Origin: Dialister sp. UBA7295
GTDB taxonomy: Bacteria; Bacillota; Negativicutes; Veillonellales; Dialisteraceae
Length of the DNA: 64,000 nt
Direction of reading: 5' to 3'
Assembly: GCA_002471975.1 (NCBI GenBank)
Contig: DKQZ01000032.1
Coordinates: 10,072-74,071, forward strand
Within the stretch, counting starts at the first letter, position 1. The number at the start of each line of letters is the position of its first letter. Below are positions 31,174-40,507 of this stretch, piece by piece. The notes under the pieces are model-generated. The model made no database searches and was not told the DNA's origin. It saw only the letters and a program-made list of their open reading frames with translations. The translations under genes were made by a program, and so were the position numbers.

Positions 31174-32448
31174 ATGAACAAAAAAACCATTCCGTTTTCT
31201 GATGAACTGATTAAAGATATTGCTGCCAGATACGGCACTCCTTTTCATATTTATGATGAAAAGGGCATTCTTGACAATGTGAAACGGCTCCAGAAAGCTT
31301 TTTCCTGGAGTCCTGATTTCCATGAATATTTCGCAGTCAAAGCGGCTCCGAATCCCTGGCTTATGAAAAGTTTGAAAAACCTTCATGTAGGCGCCGACTG
31401 TTCCTCCATGGCAGAACTGGTTCTTTCCGAAACCGTAGGCCTTAAGGATGATGATATCGTATTTTCTTCCAACGATACGCCGGATGAAGAATTCCTGAAG
31501 GCCAGTGAACTGGGCGCCATCATCAACCTAGATGATATTTCCAACCTGGATGATCTGGAAAGACTCCATATCATTCCGAAGAAGATCTGCTTCCGCTACA
31601 ACCCCGGACCGGAACTGGCAAGGGGAAATGCCATTATCGGCACGCCGGAAGAGGCCAAGTATGGCATGACCTATGACCAGCTCATGAAATGCGTGGACTG
31701 GGCAAAGGAAAAAGGGATTTCCTATATCGGTATTCACACCATGGTCATTTCCGCGGAACTGGAACTTCCCGGCCTTCTTGGCACCATTTCCATGATGTTT
31801 GACCTGGCCAATGAGATCCGGGAAAAGAAAGGCGTCAACGTAAGCTTCATCGATTTTGGCGGCGGCATCGGCATTCCTTACCGTCCGGAACAGACTGCAG
31901 TGGACCTGGAAAGTCTTGGCGAAGGGGCCAGAAAGCTTTATGAAGAAAAGATGAAGGGCTTTGATCATACCAGAATCTGCTTTGAATGCGGCCGTGCGAT
32001 TACCGGTCCTTACGGATTCCTGGTTACAAAGGCCATTCATTACAAGCATATTTATCGGGATTACATCGGTGTAGATGCCTGCATGGCGGATCTCATGCGC
32101 CCCGGCATGTATGGCGCCTATCATCATATCACCGTCCTCGGCAAGGCCGATGCGCCGAAAGATCATGTCTATGACGTGACTGGTTCCCTCTGCGAAAACT
32201 GCGATAAATTTGCCATCCAGAGGGAGCTTCCCGAAATCAAAACGGGTGACCTTATCGTCATCCATGATACGGGAGCTCATGGACACAGCATGGGGTATAA
32301 CTATAACGGCAGGCTCCGTCATCAGGAAATCCTGGTTCATGAAGACGGTTCCATCCAGCAGATCCGCAGGAATGAAACCCTTTATGATCTCTTTGCTACC
32401 CTTGATTTCCCGCAGCTGAAAGAAAATACGGCAAAAGTGAAAAAATAA
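31174..32448 (+). CDS. lysA: Diaminopimelate decarboxylase
   Basis: A 424-residue fold III PLP decarboxylase. The PLP lysine is in FAVKAAPN near residue 54, phosphate-binding GGGIGIPY near 229, ECGRAITGPYG near 271 and the C-terminal catalytic Cys in GSLCENCDKF near 337. The GTPFHIYDE start and the CENCD motif favour DAP decarboxylase over ornithine/arginine decarboxylases. It makes L-lysine from meso-DAP in the cytoplasm, drawing DAP away from peptidoglycan. It is monocistronic, with AGAGAGG before the ATG. Its position after three ArgR-boxed binding proteins suggests a basic amino acid theme. Confidence 0.92.
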   Translation: MNKKTIPFSDELIKDIAARYGTPFHIYDEKGILDNVKRLQKAFSWSPDFHEYFAVKAAPNPWLMKSLKNLHVGADCSSMAELVLSETVGLKDDDIVFSSNDTPDEEFLKASELGAIINLDDISNLDDLERLHIIPKKICFRYNPGPELARGNAIIGTPEEAKYGMTYDQLMKCVDWAKEKGISYIGIHTMVISAELELPGLLGTISMMFDLANEIREKKGVNVSFIDFGGGIGIPYRPEQTAVDLESLGEGARKLYEEKMKGFDHTRICFECGRAITGPYGFLVTKAIHYKHIYRDYIGVDACMADLMRPGMYGAYHHITVLGKADAPKDHVYDVTGSLCENCDKFAIQRELPEIKTGDLIVIHDTGAHGHSMGYNYNGRLRHQEILVHEDGSIQQIRRNETLYDLFATLDFPQLKENTAKVKK

Positions 32449-32460
32449 ATTTCGTATTAT

Positions 32461-32492
32461 CGCAGGTTCTAAAAGACCTGCGGCTTTTCTTT
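32461..32492 (+). terminator. Terminator after lysA
   Basis: CGCAGGT/ACCTGCG stem, 8-base loop, then GCTTTTCTTTT. Confidence 0.85.
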
Positions 32493-32623
32493 TGGAAATA
32501 TTTCCTATATGCTTATGTTCTACAAAGCCTCTATAATCTAAATAAATCATAGAAAAAATGGACATCATATAGTATAATGAATACATGGAATTATATATGT
32601 TCATTTGAGATCAGGAGGATGAC

Positions 32624-33181
32624 ATGTTTACTTTAAAGTCCATTGAATTCAACGGAAAAACTCCGCAGATTGATGAAAACGCATTTGTTGCTCCCCACAC
32701 ATTCCTCTCCGGCGACGTAAGAGTCGGAAAATACGCCAGCATCTGGCCGGGAGTCGTTGCCCGGGGCGATGTCAATTATATTTCCGTAGGCGAATGCTCC
32801 AATGTACAGGACCTCTGCTGCCTCCATGTAGCTGATGCTCATCCCTGCATCATTGGTGATTATGTGACCATCGGACACAGCGCCGTCGTTCATGCCTGCA
32901 CAATTGAAGATCACGTCCTGATTGGCATGCACGCTACTGTCATGGATGGAGCCGTCATCGGACGGGGTTCCATCGTGGCTGCGGGGGCAGTCGTATTGGG
33001 AGGAACTAAAGTTCCGCCGAATTCCCTGGTTGCCGGCGTTCCCGCCAAAGTTGTCCGGACCATTGACCGCATGAAGAATATCCATGCCCAGGCCATCAAG
33101 TACAAGACGGAATGGGCCATCGGTTATGGCGCCAATCCGGATATCGAAGGCGAACTGTATCACGGTGAAAAGATTGTTTAA
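32624..33181 (+). CDS. Gamma-class carbonic anhydrase family protein
   Basis: A 185-residue left-handed beta-helix protein with hexapeptide repeats (for example VRVGKYASIWPGVVARGDVN, VTIGHSAVVHACTIEDHVLIGMHATVMDG). Candidate metal-binding His residues are in LHVAD near 67, GHSAVVH near 86-91 and GMH near 104, matching the three-His zinc site of gamma-carbonic anhydrases and YrdA/PaaY proteins. It probably forms a trimer. Carbonic anhydrase activity is not assured in this subfamily. It is a single gene between terminators, with AGGAGG before the ATG. Confidence 0.9.
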   Translation: MFTLKSIEFNGKTPQIDENAFVAPHTFLSGDVRVGKYASIWPGVVARGDVNYISVGECSNVQDLCCLHVADAHPCIIGDYVTIGHSAVVHACTIEDHVLIGMHATVMDGAVIGRGSIVAAGAVVLGGTKVPPNSLVAGVPAKVVRTIDRMKNIHAQAIKYKTEWAIGYGANPDIEGELYHGEKIV

Positions 33182-33206
33182 TCCATGCCGGATCTGTAAA
33201 TAAAAG

Positions 33207-33245
33207 ATCACCCCATAAAGGGACTCCTTTGTGGGGTGATTTTTA
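33207..33245 (+). terminator. Terminator after the carbonic anhydrase gene
   Basis: A 15-bp stem (33207-33221 with 33226-33240, one mismatch), small loop, T run. Confidence 0.92.
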
Positions 33246-33268
33246 TAATTATCCGATGCGTGGAATAT

Positions 33269-33298
33269 TTGACTATATCCCCTTCGGAGCTATATAAT
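33269..33298 (+). promoter_or_regulatory. Promoter of leuS
   Basis: TTGACT, 18 bases, TATAAT. The leader to leuS is only about 50 bases, too short for a T-box, which many Firmicutes have before leuS. Confidence 0.7.
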
Positions 33299-33356
33299 AA
33301 AGAGCAACTATTATTTAAAGATAATGAACTTATCTTTGATTCTGGAAGGTGAAATT

Positions 33357-35825
33357 ATGCGTGATAAATACGTTCCTCAGCAGATTGAAAAAAAGTGGCA
33401 GAAAATCTGGGAGGATACCAAAGCATTTGAAACTCATTCTGATCCCAATAAGAAGAAATATTATGTACTGGAAATGTTCCCGTACCCCTCCGGCAATCTT
33501 CATATGGGCCATGTCAGAAACTATTCCATTGGTGACGTGGTAGCCCGTTTCAAGAAGATGCAGGGCTTCAATGTCATTCATCCCATGGGCTTTGATGCTT
33601 TCGGCATGCCTGCCGAAAATGCGGCCATCAAACACGGCACTCCGCCGGCTGAATGGACTTACTCCAATATTGACAATATGACCCGCCAGCAGAAGGAGCT
33701 GGGGCTTTCCTATGACTGGGACCGCAAAGTCCTGACCTGCCGGGAAGATTATTACAAGCATACCCAGAAGCTCTTCGAAATTTTCTACAAACGGGGCCTG
33801 GCTTACAAGAAAGAAGCCAAGGTGAACTGGTGTGATACCTGCCATACGGTTCTTGCCAATGAACAGGTAGAAGAAGGCCGCTGCTGGCGCTGCAAGAATC
33901 CGGTGGTGAAGAAAGATCTTTCCCAGTGGTTCCTGAAGATTACCGATTATGCTGACCGTCTGCTGGCAGACCTGGACCATATGCCGGGCTGGCCGGAAAG
34001 GGTCAAGATCATGCAGAGAAACTGGATCGGCCGTTCCACCGGCACCCAGTTCTCCTTCAAGGTAGAAGGCATGGACGCATCCATTCCCGTCTATACCACC
34101 CGCGTGGATACCGTTTACGGTGTTACCTATATGGTACTGGCTCCGGAACATCCGCTGGTTCCGAAACTGATTGAGAATAACCCGGAAAAAGCAAAACTGG
34201 AATCCTTCATCGAAGAGATGAGAAACCAGAACGATATCGTCCGTACGGCGGAAGATGCGCCCAAACTGGGCATGTTCACCGGCAGCTATGCGATTCATCC
34301 GCTCACCGGCGAAAGAGTGCCGATCTGGATTGCCAACTACGTCCTCTATGAATATGGTACCGGTGCGGTTATGGCCGTTCCGACCCATGACCAGCGCGAC
34401 TTTGATTTCGCAAAGAAATACAGCCTGCCCATGAAACTGGTTGTCCAGAACAAGGCTCACAGCCTGAAACTGGAAGATATGGAAAAGGCTTATGATGCCG
34501 ATGGTTACCTCGTCAACTCCGGTGAAGTTGATGGCCTCACCTCCGAAGAAGGCCGCAAAGCGATTACGAAGAAATTTGAGGATATGGGTATCGGTCAGGG
34601 AAAGGTAAATTACCGCCTTCGTGACTGGCTGATTTCCCGCCAGCGTTACTGGGGCTGCCCGATTCCGATCATTCACTGCCCCCATTGCGGCAATGTACTG
34701 GTACCGGAAAAAGATCTTCCTGTAGTCCTCCCGACGGATGTCAATTTCGTAGCCGGAGCGACTTCCCCGCTGGAAACGTCTGAAAAATTCCTTCATGTGA
34801 AATGCCCGCAGTGCGGCGCTGACGCAATCCGAGAAACGGATACCATGGATACCTTCATCGACTCTTCCTGGTATTTCCTCCGCTACTGCGATCCTCATAA
34901 TGAAAAGGAACCATTTAATAAGGATAAAGCCAACTACTGGATGCCGGTGGATCAGTACATCGGCGGCATTGAACATGCCATCCTTCATCTGCTCTACTCC
35001 CGCTTCTTTATGAAGGTCCTTCAGGATGAAGGCATGGTTGCTTATCCGGAACCCTTCACCAACCTTCTCTGCCAGGGCATGGTACTGAAAGATGGCGGAA
35101 AGATGAGTAAGTCCGTAGGCAACGTGGTTTCCCCGGAAGAAATCGTAGGGAAATATGGCGCTGATACGGCCCGTCTCTTCATCCTCTTTGCAGCTCCGCC
35201 GGAAAAGGATCTGGAATGGTCCGATCAGGGCGTGGAAGGGTCTTACCGTTTCCTGAAACGTGTCTGGGCCATCGTAGGCAGGTTCCAGGATATGGACAGG
35301 GAAGAAAAAGGAAAACTTTCTCCTGAAGAATTTGCTCTCCGAAGAAAGCTGCACCAGACCATCCAGAAAGTCACGGAAGATCTGGACGGCAAGTTTGCCT
35401 TCAATACCGCTATTTCCTCCATCATGGAACTGGTCAACGAAATGTACCACTATGCGGAAAGCCATAAAGTAGTGGAAAAAGACCTGGCTCATGAACTGCT
35501 GAGAAACCTCCTCATTCTCCTGGCTCCTTTCGTTCCCCATATTACGGAAGAACTGTGGCAGGGAATGGATGAAGCGGAAAAGAGCGTTCATGAAGCTTCC
35601 TGGCCATCTGTGGATCAAGAAGCTCTCCTAGTAGATGAAGTGGAACTGGGCGTACAGGTGAACGGCAAAGTCCGGGCGACCATTTCTGTTCCCGTTTCCA
35701 TGAGCCGTGAAGAAATCGGCGCTAAAGCGCAGGAACTTCCGGAAGTGAAGAAATTCACCGATGGAAAGAAAATCGTGAAGGTCATTGTCGTACCGAAGAG
35801 AATCGTAAATATCGTAGTGAAATAA
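33357..35825 (+). CDS. leuS: Leucyl-tRNA synthetase
   Basis: An 822-residue class Ia synthetase of the bacterial LeuS type. HIGH motif as HMGH near residue 48 (YPSGNLHMGHVRN), KMSKS near 583, and an editing (CP1) domain about 225-415 including STGTQ and the AVPTHDQRD segment with the editing Asp. Two Cys-pair zinc-like knuckles are present (CDTCHTV...CWRCKN near 160-180 and CPHCGN...CPQCGA near 440-490). It charges tRNA-Leu and hydrolyses misacylated products. ATG 33357 with GGAAGGTG is preferred over an in-frame ATG 11 codons upstream. Confidence 0.97.
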   Translation: MRDKYVPQQIEKKWQKIWEDTKAFETHSDPNKKKYYVLEMFPYPSGNLHMGHVRNYSIGDVVARFKKMQGFNVIHPMGFDAFGMPAENAAIKHGTPPAEWTYSNIDNMTRQQKELGLSYDWDRKVLTCREDYYKHTQKLFEIFYKRGLAYKKEAKVNWCDTCHTVLANEQVEEGRCWRCKNPVVKKDLSQWFLKITDYADRLLADLDHMPGWPERVKIMQRNWIGRSTGTQFSFKVEGMDASIPVYTTRVDTVYGVTYMVLAPEHPLVPKLIENNPEKAKLESFIEEMRNQNDIVRTAEDAPKLGMFTGSYAIHPLTGERVPIWIANYVLYEYGTGAVMAVPTHDQRDFDFAKKYSLPMKLVVQNKAHSLKLEDMEKAYDADGYLVNSGEVDGLTSEEGRKAITKKFEDMGIGQGKVNYRLRDWLISRQRYWGCPIPIIHCPHCGNVLVPEKDLPVVLPTDVNFVAGATSPLETSEKFLHVKCPQCGADAIRETDTMDTFIDSSWYFLRYCDPHNEKEPFNKDKANYWMPVDQYIGGIEHAILHLLYSRFFMKVLQDEGMVAYPEPFTNLLCQGMVLKDGGKMSKSVGNVVSPEEIVGKYGADTARLFILFAAPPEKDLEWSDQGVEGSYRFLKRVWAIVGRFQDMDREEKGKLSPEEFALRRKLHQTIQKVTEDLDGKFAFNTAISSIMELVNEMYHYAESHKVVEKDLAHELLRNLLILLAPFVPHITEELWQGMDEAEKSVHEASWPSVDQEALLVDEVELGVQVNGKVRATISVPVSMSREEIGAKAQELPEVKKFTDGKKIVKVIVVPKRIVNIVVK

Positions 35826-35832
35826 ATGAGAT

Positions 35833-35870
35833 TAAAAAGCTGTGAAGCCAATGGTTTCACAGCTTTTTTT
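35833..35870 (+). terminator. Terminator after leuS
   Basis: Stem AAAAAGCTGTGAA-CC/GG-TTCACAGCTTTTT, AAT loop, T8. Confidence 0.94.
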
Positions 35871-35955
35871 GTCGTGGATTTTGGAGAAGAGGGGGTTTTA
35901 TTTCTTCTTTGTGTTAAAATTAGAAATAAGAGAGAGTTCTGACAAGGAGGTTCCT

Positions 35956-37605
35956 ATGCATATCACCTGTGAGGGAAGAAGTTTTGACTTTTTTGACGGG
36001 GCCACTCCCCAGAATTTGTGGAATATCGTTCGCGGGACAAGAGACAATACGGAAGCGGTCCTGGCGGACTGTGATGGCGATATCATCGATTTCCAGACGC
36101 CCTTTAAGAAAGAATGCACTGTGAAATGGATACCCCTTAAATCGCCGGAGGCTTACCAGGCTTACCGCCGGACAGCCATTATGCTCCTCATTTGTGCAGT
36201 CAAGGAAGTCTATGGAGAAAATGCGGACGTAAAGGTCAAGCATTCTCTTGGGAAATCCATTTACTGTGAATTCAGGGATGGTCACATCCCTCTGCAGAAG
36301 GAACTGAACCGGCTGGCAGAGCGGATGAAGATGATTGTCAATGAAAAAAGGGATATTACCAAGCTTATGGTAGGAAAAAACCGGGCTATCGCATTCCTCC
36401 GCATGAAAGGGCGTATAGAGGATGCTGAACTTCTATCACAGCTGGATGTTTTACAACTGGATGTAGATCAGTGCGGCCGGTTCATTGATTATTTCTTCGG
36501 CCCCATGCTGCCGGATATGGGATTCGTCCAGTGCTTCGGCCTTCATTCCTATGCGCCGGGTTTCCTCCTTCAGCTGCCGGGACCGGGTGAAATGACCCTG
36601 TCTCCCCAGAAGGATGATCCTCTCTTTGCTGGGGTATTTCTTGAATCCCAGCGGTGGAGTGAGCTCATCGGCTGCCATAATCTGGCAGAGCTCAATAAAT
36701 CCATTGCCAATGGTTCTATTTATGATTTAGTGGCTACGGCGGAAGCGCTGCAGGAAAAGAAACTGGCAGAACTGGCAGACCTCATCTGCGGCCAGAAACC
36801 ATCGATCCGCCTCGTATGCATTGCGGGGCCCTCATCCTCCGGAAAAACCACATTCATGAAGAAGCTCATTGTGCAGCTTTGGGTGAATGGCGTTCGCCCC
36901 GTCATGCTTTCCCTGGATGATTATTTCAGAAATAGGGACGAGATGATGGGGGAAAACTGGGAGAACCTCGAGGCTCTGGACCTTTCCCTTTTTGAAGAAA
37001 CTGTGTCCTCCCTGTTGGAAGGGAAACCGGTCCATCTGCCTCATTTCAATTTCATTACGGGGAAAAAAGAGTGGGAAGAGGGGACGGTAACCCTTGGCGA
37101 AGGACAGCCTATCCTGGTGGAAGGGCTCCATGCATTGAATCTGGAACTGACTTATTTCGTTCCCGGCTATCAGTGCCTTCGTGTGTATCTTTCTGCCCTG
37201 ACCCAGCTTACGATTAATGATCACAATCGCATTTCCACTTCCGACAGCCGGCTGCTGCGGCGCCTGGTAAGGGATTTCCAGTTCCGCGGAAACGGCCCGG
37301 AACATACATTGACCGTATGGGATAATGTGCGGCAGGGAGAGGAAAGAAATATATTCCAGTTCCAGGACCGGGCCAATGTGGTCTTCAATTCGGCCCTCCT
37401 CTATGAAATCCCGGTACTGAAAAAGCTGGCCCGGCCCCTTCTGGAAAGCATTCAGCCGGACAGCCCTGCCTATGGGGAGGCAAAGAGACTTCTCTATTTC
37501 CTCCAGCCATTCCGCGAACTGGATGCCTCCGTGGTCCCGGATCAATCGCTCCTTCGTGAATTTGTGGGCTATAAAGGTCTGGGGAGATCGTTCCTGAATC
37601 GTTGA
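35956..37605 (+). CDS. Uridine kinase-like protein fused to a threonyl-tRNA-synthetase-like N-terminal module
   Basis: 549 residues in two parts. Residues 1-60 resemble a TGS-type fold, and about 65-230 resemble the second additional domain of ThrRS/AlaRS (RRTAIMLLICAVKEVYG, KHSLGKSIYCEF). Residues 275-549 are a P-loop nucleoside kinase: Walker A GPSSSGKTT near 291, LDDYFRNRDE near 318, VEGLHALN near 391 and QDRANVVFNSALLYE near 475. The same architecture is known in Clostridia and Thermotoga, annotated as nucleoside or uridine kinase. Substrate is uncertain. ATG 35956 follows AAGGAGG; the open frame continues upstream through the leuS terminator and is not coding. Confidence 0.88.
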   Translation: MHITCEGRSFDFFDGATPQNLWNIVRGTRDNTEAVLADCDGDIIDFQTPFKKECTVKWIPLKSPEAYQAYRRTAIMLLICAVKEVYGENADVKVKHSLGKSIYCEFRDGHIPLQKELNRLAERMKMIVNEKRDITKLMVGKNRAIAFLRMKGRIEDAELLSQLDVLQLDVDQCGRFIDYFFGPMLPDMGFVQCFGLHSYAPGFLLQLPGPGEMTLSPQKDDPLFAGVFLESQRWSELIGCHNLAELNKSIANGSIYDLVATAEALQEKKLAELADLICGQKPSIRLVCIAGPSSSGKTTFMKKLIVQLWVNGVRPVMLSLDDYFRNRDEMMGENWENLEALDLSLFEETVSSLLEGKPVHLPHFNFITGKKEWEEGTVTLGEGQPILVEGLHALNLELTYFVPGYQCLRVYLSALTQLTINDHNRISTSDSRLLRRLVRDFQFRGNGPEHTLTVWDNVRQGEERNIFQFQDRANVVFNSALLYEIPVLKKLARPLLESIQPDSPAYGEAKRLLYFLQPFRELDASVVPDQSLLREFVGYKGLGRSFLNR

Positions 37606-37628
37606 AAATTCAAGAGGAAACGGGAAAT

Positions 37629-37657
37629 TTGATTATAACGAAAAATTTAGATATAAT
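37629..37657 (+). promoter_or_regulatory. Promoter of trxB-nth
   Basis: TTGATT, 17 bases, TATAAT. Confidence 0.75.
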
Positions 37658-37701
37658 ATAAGAAATAAAATCATCGATAGTATTGAGAGGAAGTTGATTG
37701 A

Positions 37702-38610
37702 ATGACAGATGTACTGATTATAGGGGCAGGACCTGCCGGGTTGAATGCCGCTCTTTATGCGGCCCGCAAGGAACTCTCCGTAAAAATTGTGACCACCGAC
37801 ATCGGGGGCCAGATGCTGCTTACGAAAGATATTGAAAACTATCTGGGCTTTCCTTCCATTTCCGGTTTCGAACTGGCTGACAAAATGGAAGCCCATGTGC
37901 GCCAGTATCCCGTGGAGATCATTTACTCCGGTGTCAAATCCCTGGCCAGAGAAGATGACCATTTCAAGGTCATTCTGGATGATGGGAAAGAACTGACCGG
38001 AAAGACCTGCATCGTGACGGCAGGAAAGCGCAGCCGCACCCTTGATATTCCGGGAGAAAAAGAATTTACCGGCCGGGGCGTAAGCTATTGCGCCACCTGT
38101 GATGCGCCTTTTTACAGGAAAAAGACGGTTGCCATCGTGGGCGGGGGAGACAGTGCCGTTCAGGCGGCTATTGAGCTTTCCAGACTTTCCCCAAAGGTGT
38201 ATCTCCTTGTGAGAAGCCGCATACGGGCCCAGGAAATCCTTGTCCGCCGCATGAGGGCCCTGGAAAATGTGGAAGTCCTCATGGGCTGGACACCGGAAAA
38301 AGTGGTGGGTGAGAAGAAAGTAACCACCCTGGTTGCAAAAAATAAAGCAGACGGCAGTCTCCATGAAATCAAAGTGGACGGCGTCTTTGTGGAAGCAGGA
38401 GGAATCCCCAATATTTCCTTCCTCCCTGAAGAAGTGAAAAGAAACAGCCTGGGTGAGATTATAACTGATAAAGAAGGAGCCACGAATGTGCCCGGCCTTT
38501 TTGCGGCGGGTGATGTGACGGACTGCCGGAATAAACAGATTATCATTGCGGCCGGAGAAGGGGCAGCGGCAGCCCTTTCGGCTCATGAGTATATGCTGGC
38601 TGGTGAATGA
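37702..38610 (+). CDS. trxB: Thioredoxin reductase (TrxB-like)
   Basis: A 302-residue FAD/NAD(P)H disulfide reductase. FAD-binding GAGPAGLNAA at residues 8-17, redox pair CATC near 130-133, NADPH-binding GGGDSAVQAA near 150, and the C-terminal FAD motif GLFAAGDVTD near 265. It would transfer electrons from NADPH to thioredoxin or a thioredoxin-like protein; no thioredoxin gene is adjacent. AGAGGAAG precedes ATG 37702. The stop overlaps nth by 4 bases (ATGA). Confidence 0.9.
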   Translation: MTDVLIIGAGPAGLNAALYAARKELSVKIVTTDIGGQMLLTKDIENYLGFPSISGFELADKMEAHVRQYPVEIIYSGVKSLAREDDHFKVILDDGKELTGKTCIVTAGKRSRTLDIPGEKEFTGRGVSYCATCDAPFYRKKTVAIVGGGDSAVQAAIELSRLSPKVYLLVRSRIRAQEILVRRMRALENVEVLMGWTPEKVVGEKKVTTLVAKNKADGSLHEIKVDGVFVEAGGIPNISFLPEEVKRNSLGEIITDKEGATNVPGLFAAGDVTDCRNKQIIIAAGEGAAAALSAHEYMLAGE

Positions 38611-39281
38611 TGAGGGTAACGAAAAAAATCAAGGCTGAGCAGCTCAGGCGTCTCTCTGAAGTCTATAAAAATGATGGCACCATGCTTCATTTTTCGAGTC
38701 CCTTTACGCTCCTTGTAGCCGTGGTGCTTTCAGCCCAGTGTACGGATAAAAGGGTGAATATCATTACGCAGCGCCTTTTTCCAAGGCTTGACACACCTGC
38801 CAAAATGGCAGAATTGACACAGGCCGAATTGGAAATGGAAATCCATGACTGCGGACTGTATAAAGCAAAGGCAAAGAATCTCCTCGGCATGTGCCATATG
38901 CTTATGGAAAATTACCATGGGGAAGTGCCGGAGGATTTTGACGAACTGGTGAAACTCCCCGGAGTCGGGAGAAAGACGGCCAATGTGGTGCGGAGTGTGG
39001 CTTTCGGCTATCCGGCCATTGCGGTGGATACCCATGTGTTCCGCGTTTCGAACCGCCTGAAACTTTCCATAGGTAAGACGCCGGATGAAGTGGAGGAAGG
39101 ACTGAAAAAGGCCATTCCCATGAAAGACTGGTCCGCGGCCCATCACTGGCTCATCTGGCATGGAAGGAGAGTGTGCCATGCGAGACGCCCGGACTGTGAG
39201 ACCTGTTTCCTCCAGAATGTGTGCCCCTCCTGCACGGTAGACGTGGAACCCTGGAAAGGGCCTGAAGTGGAAGAAAAATAA
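38607..39281 (+). CDS. nth: Endonuclease III
   Basis: A 224-residue DNA glycosylase/AP lyase. Helix-hairpin-helix LPGVGRKTANVV near residue 115 carries the catalytic Lys, with the catalytic Asp in AVDTHVFRVSNR near 139. The [4Fe-4S] ligands are C-x6-C-x2-C-x5-C in the segment from CHARRPDC to CPSC near 192-208. It removes oxidised pyrimidines in base excision repair. It is coupled to trxB; pairing a redox enzyme with an oxidative-damage repair enzyme is plausible but unproven. Confidence 0.95.
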   Translation: MMRVTKKIKAEQLRRLSEVYKNDGTMLHFSSPFTLLVAVVLSAQCTDKRVNIITQRLFPRLDTPAKMAELTQAELEMEIHDCGLYKAKAKNLLGMCHMLMENYHGEVPEDFDELVKLPGVGRKTANVVRSVAFGYPAIAVDTHVFRVSNRLKLSIGKTPDEVEEGLKKAIPMKDWSAAHHWLIWHGRRVCHARRPDCETCFLQNVCPSCTVDVEPWKGPEVEEK

Positions 39282-39288
39282 TATTTCC

Positions 39289-39330
39289 AAAATAAAAAGC
39301 TGTGATCTTTCGACCACAGCTTTTTATTTT
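39289..39330. terminator. Bidirectional terminator between nth and the membrane-protein gene
   Basis: A 16-bp perfect stem (39289-39304 with 39315-39330), 10-base loop, A-rich left and T-rich right flanks, between convergent genes. Confidence 0.94.
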
Positions 39331-39334
39331 GTTA

Positions 39335-40309
39335 TCAGAACATATTGAGGAGGCCCTTGAATCCGTAGGAGGCTACCGGGAGAATGGCATCCACTGTCTT
39401 GGAAATACCGGTCGGTTCCGGAGCCGTAATGAGGAGCAGGAGAACGGCCAAAATGGTGATGCCGAGGGATAGCAGATTGGCCTTGCCTTTGCGGGACATT
39501 TCATAATAACCGAAGAGACGGAGGCCGATGGCTCCGAAGAAGGTAATGATCAGGCCGGAAATGGAGAAGATGCCGAAGAGCAGATTGGCCATGACGAAGG
39601 CCACGAAGAAGACCGGCAGGAAAATGAAGGGGAAATTGTAGGCAATCTTTGAACGGTTCATATTGCGGCGCATATCGTCCAGCCAGTCTCCCATATCGAA
39701 ACCAAAGAGTCCGGAGAAGAGGAAGGAAAGGAGAACGATTTTTTCCCAAGAGTCAGAGAGACGGTCCCTGCTCTGACCAAGCCACCAGCAGAATACGCAG
39801 AGGAGAAGTCCCACGATTCCGGCGATGATATAGTACAGGGAGGCAGGAATAAATTTCACGCAGATCATGCCGATGGTGGCAAGAATGGAACCGATGACGA
39901 TCCATTTTGTCAGTTCACCGGAAGAAGCGCGCTGATTCTCGGGAACATTGGTCCAGCGTTTGTAAAGGACTTCCGTCATAAAAACGAGAAGGAAAATGGC
40001 CAGGGCACCGAAAGGATACACGAAGACGCAGAGCAGAATGAGGAGGACCGGCAGGAAAATCCGGAACCCTTTGAAGAAGTGAAGCTTCTTGAAGTTCAGC
40101 TTTTCATTCTGCGTATAAATCGTGAGGCGCATAAATACCAGGTACGTCAGCATGACGCCTACCGCTTCGATGGGGTCGCAGCCCGTATACAGGAGGGCAC
40201 AGAATACGAGGATCGACATATTGGCACCGGTAAAACGGCTGACCAGGGAACCAAAAAGGCCTATATTGAGGAAGGCCACAATTGCATCAGCAAAATTCAA
40301 AACATCCAT
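39335..40309 (-). CDS. Polytopic membrane protein of unknown function
   Basis: A 324-residue protein with roughly eight hydrophobic segments and no family motif I can name with confidence. It starts MDVLNFADAIVAFLNIGLFG. The two halves have a loosely similar layout (a small-residue-rich helix pair, then a charged loop: FKKLHFF and DDMRRNMNRSK), which recalls repeat-type transporters such as TauE/SafE-like permeases, but the characteristic glycine motifs of that family are not clear. No signal peptide. AAAGGAG precedes the ATG. Monocistronic on the minus strand, sharing a terminator with nth. A short palindrome ATACTA-CAT-TAGTAT lies upstream at about 40327-40341. Confidence 0.75.
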   Translation of the reverse strand: MDVLNFADAIVAFLNIGLFGSLVSRFTGANMSILVFCALLYTGCDPIEAVGVMLTYLVFMRLTIYTQNEKLNFKKLHFFKGFRIFLPVLLILLCVFVYPFGALAIFLLVFMTEVLYKRWTNVPENQRASSGELTKWIVIGSILATIGMICVKFIPASLYYIIAGIVGLLLCVFCWWLGQSRDRLSDSWEKIVLLSFLFSGLFGFDMGDWLDDMRRNMNRSKIAYNFPFIFLPVFFVAFVMANLLFGIFSISGLIITFFGAIGLRLFGYYEMSRKGKANLLSLGITILAVLLLLITAPEPTGISKTVDAILPVASYGFKGLLNMF

Positions 40310-40507
40310 CTCCTTTTGATAAAAACATACTACATTAGTATACCTGTTGGGACCATTTGGCGCAAGGTGGTTCGTTACAGGAAAATTTTATTTAAATATA
40401 AAAGCATAAAAGTATGGAACCCCGGGGCTTTATGGGAAATGGCTTTTACATATATGTTGAAAACTGATAAAATAAATAAAAATCATGGATTACAGGAGGG
40501 ATTTTTC

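Noticed and set aside
33299..33356. T-box before leuS
   Set aside because: Expected in many Firmicutes, but the leader is only about 50 bases and has no T-box sequence.
33330..35618. 762-codon open frame antisense to leuS, and a similar 760-codon one at 45371-47653
   Set aside because: Both mirror conserved genes and have no ribosome site or recognisable domain.
35842..35955. N-terminal extension of the uridine-kinase-like frame
   Set aside because: It runs through the leuS terminator hairpin; AAGGAGG supports ATG 35956.
40079..40507. N-terminal extension of the nicotinamidase frame
   Set aside because: It is antisense to the membrane protein gene, and AGGAGGG sits right before ATG 40508.
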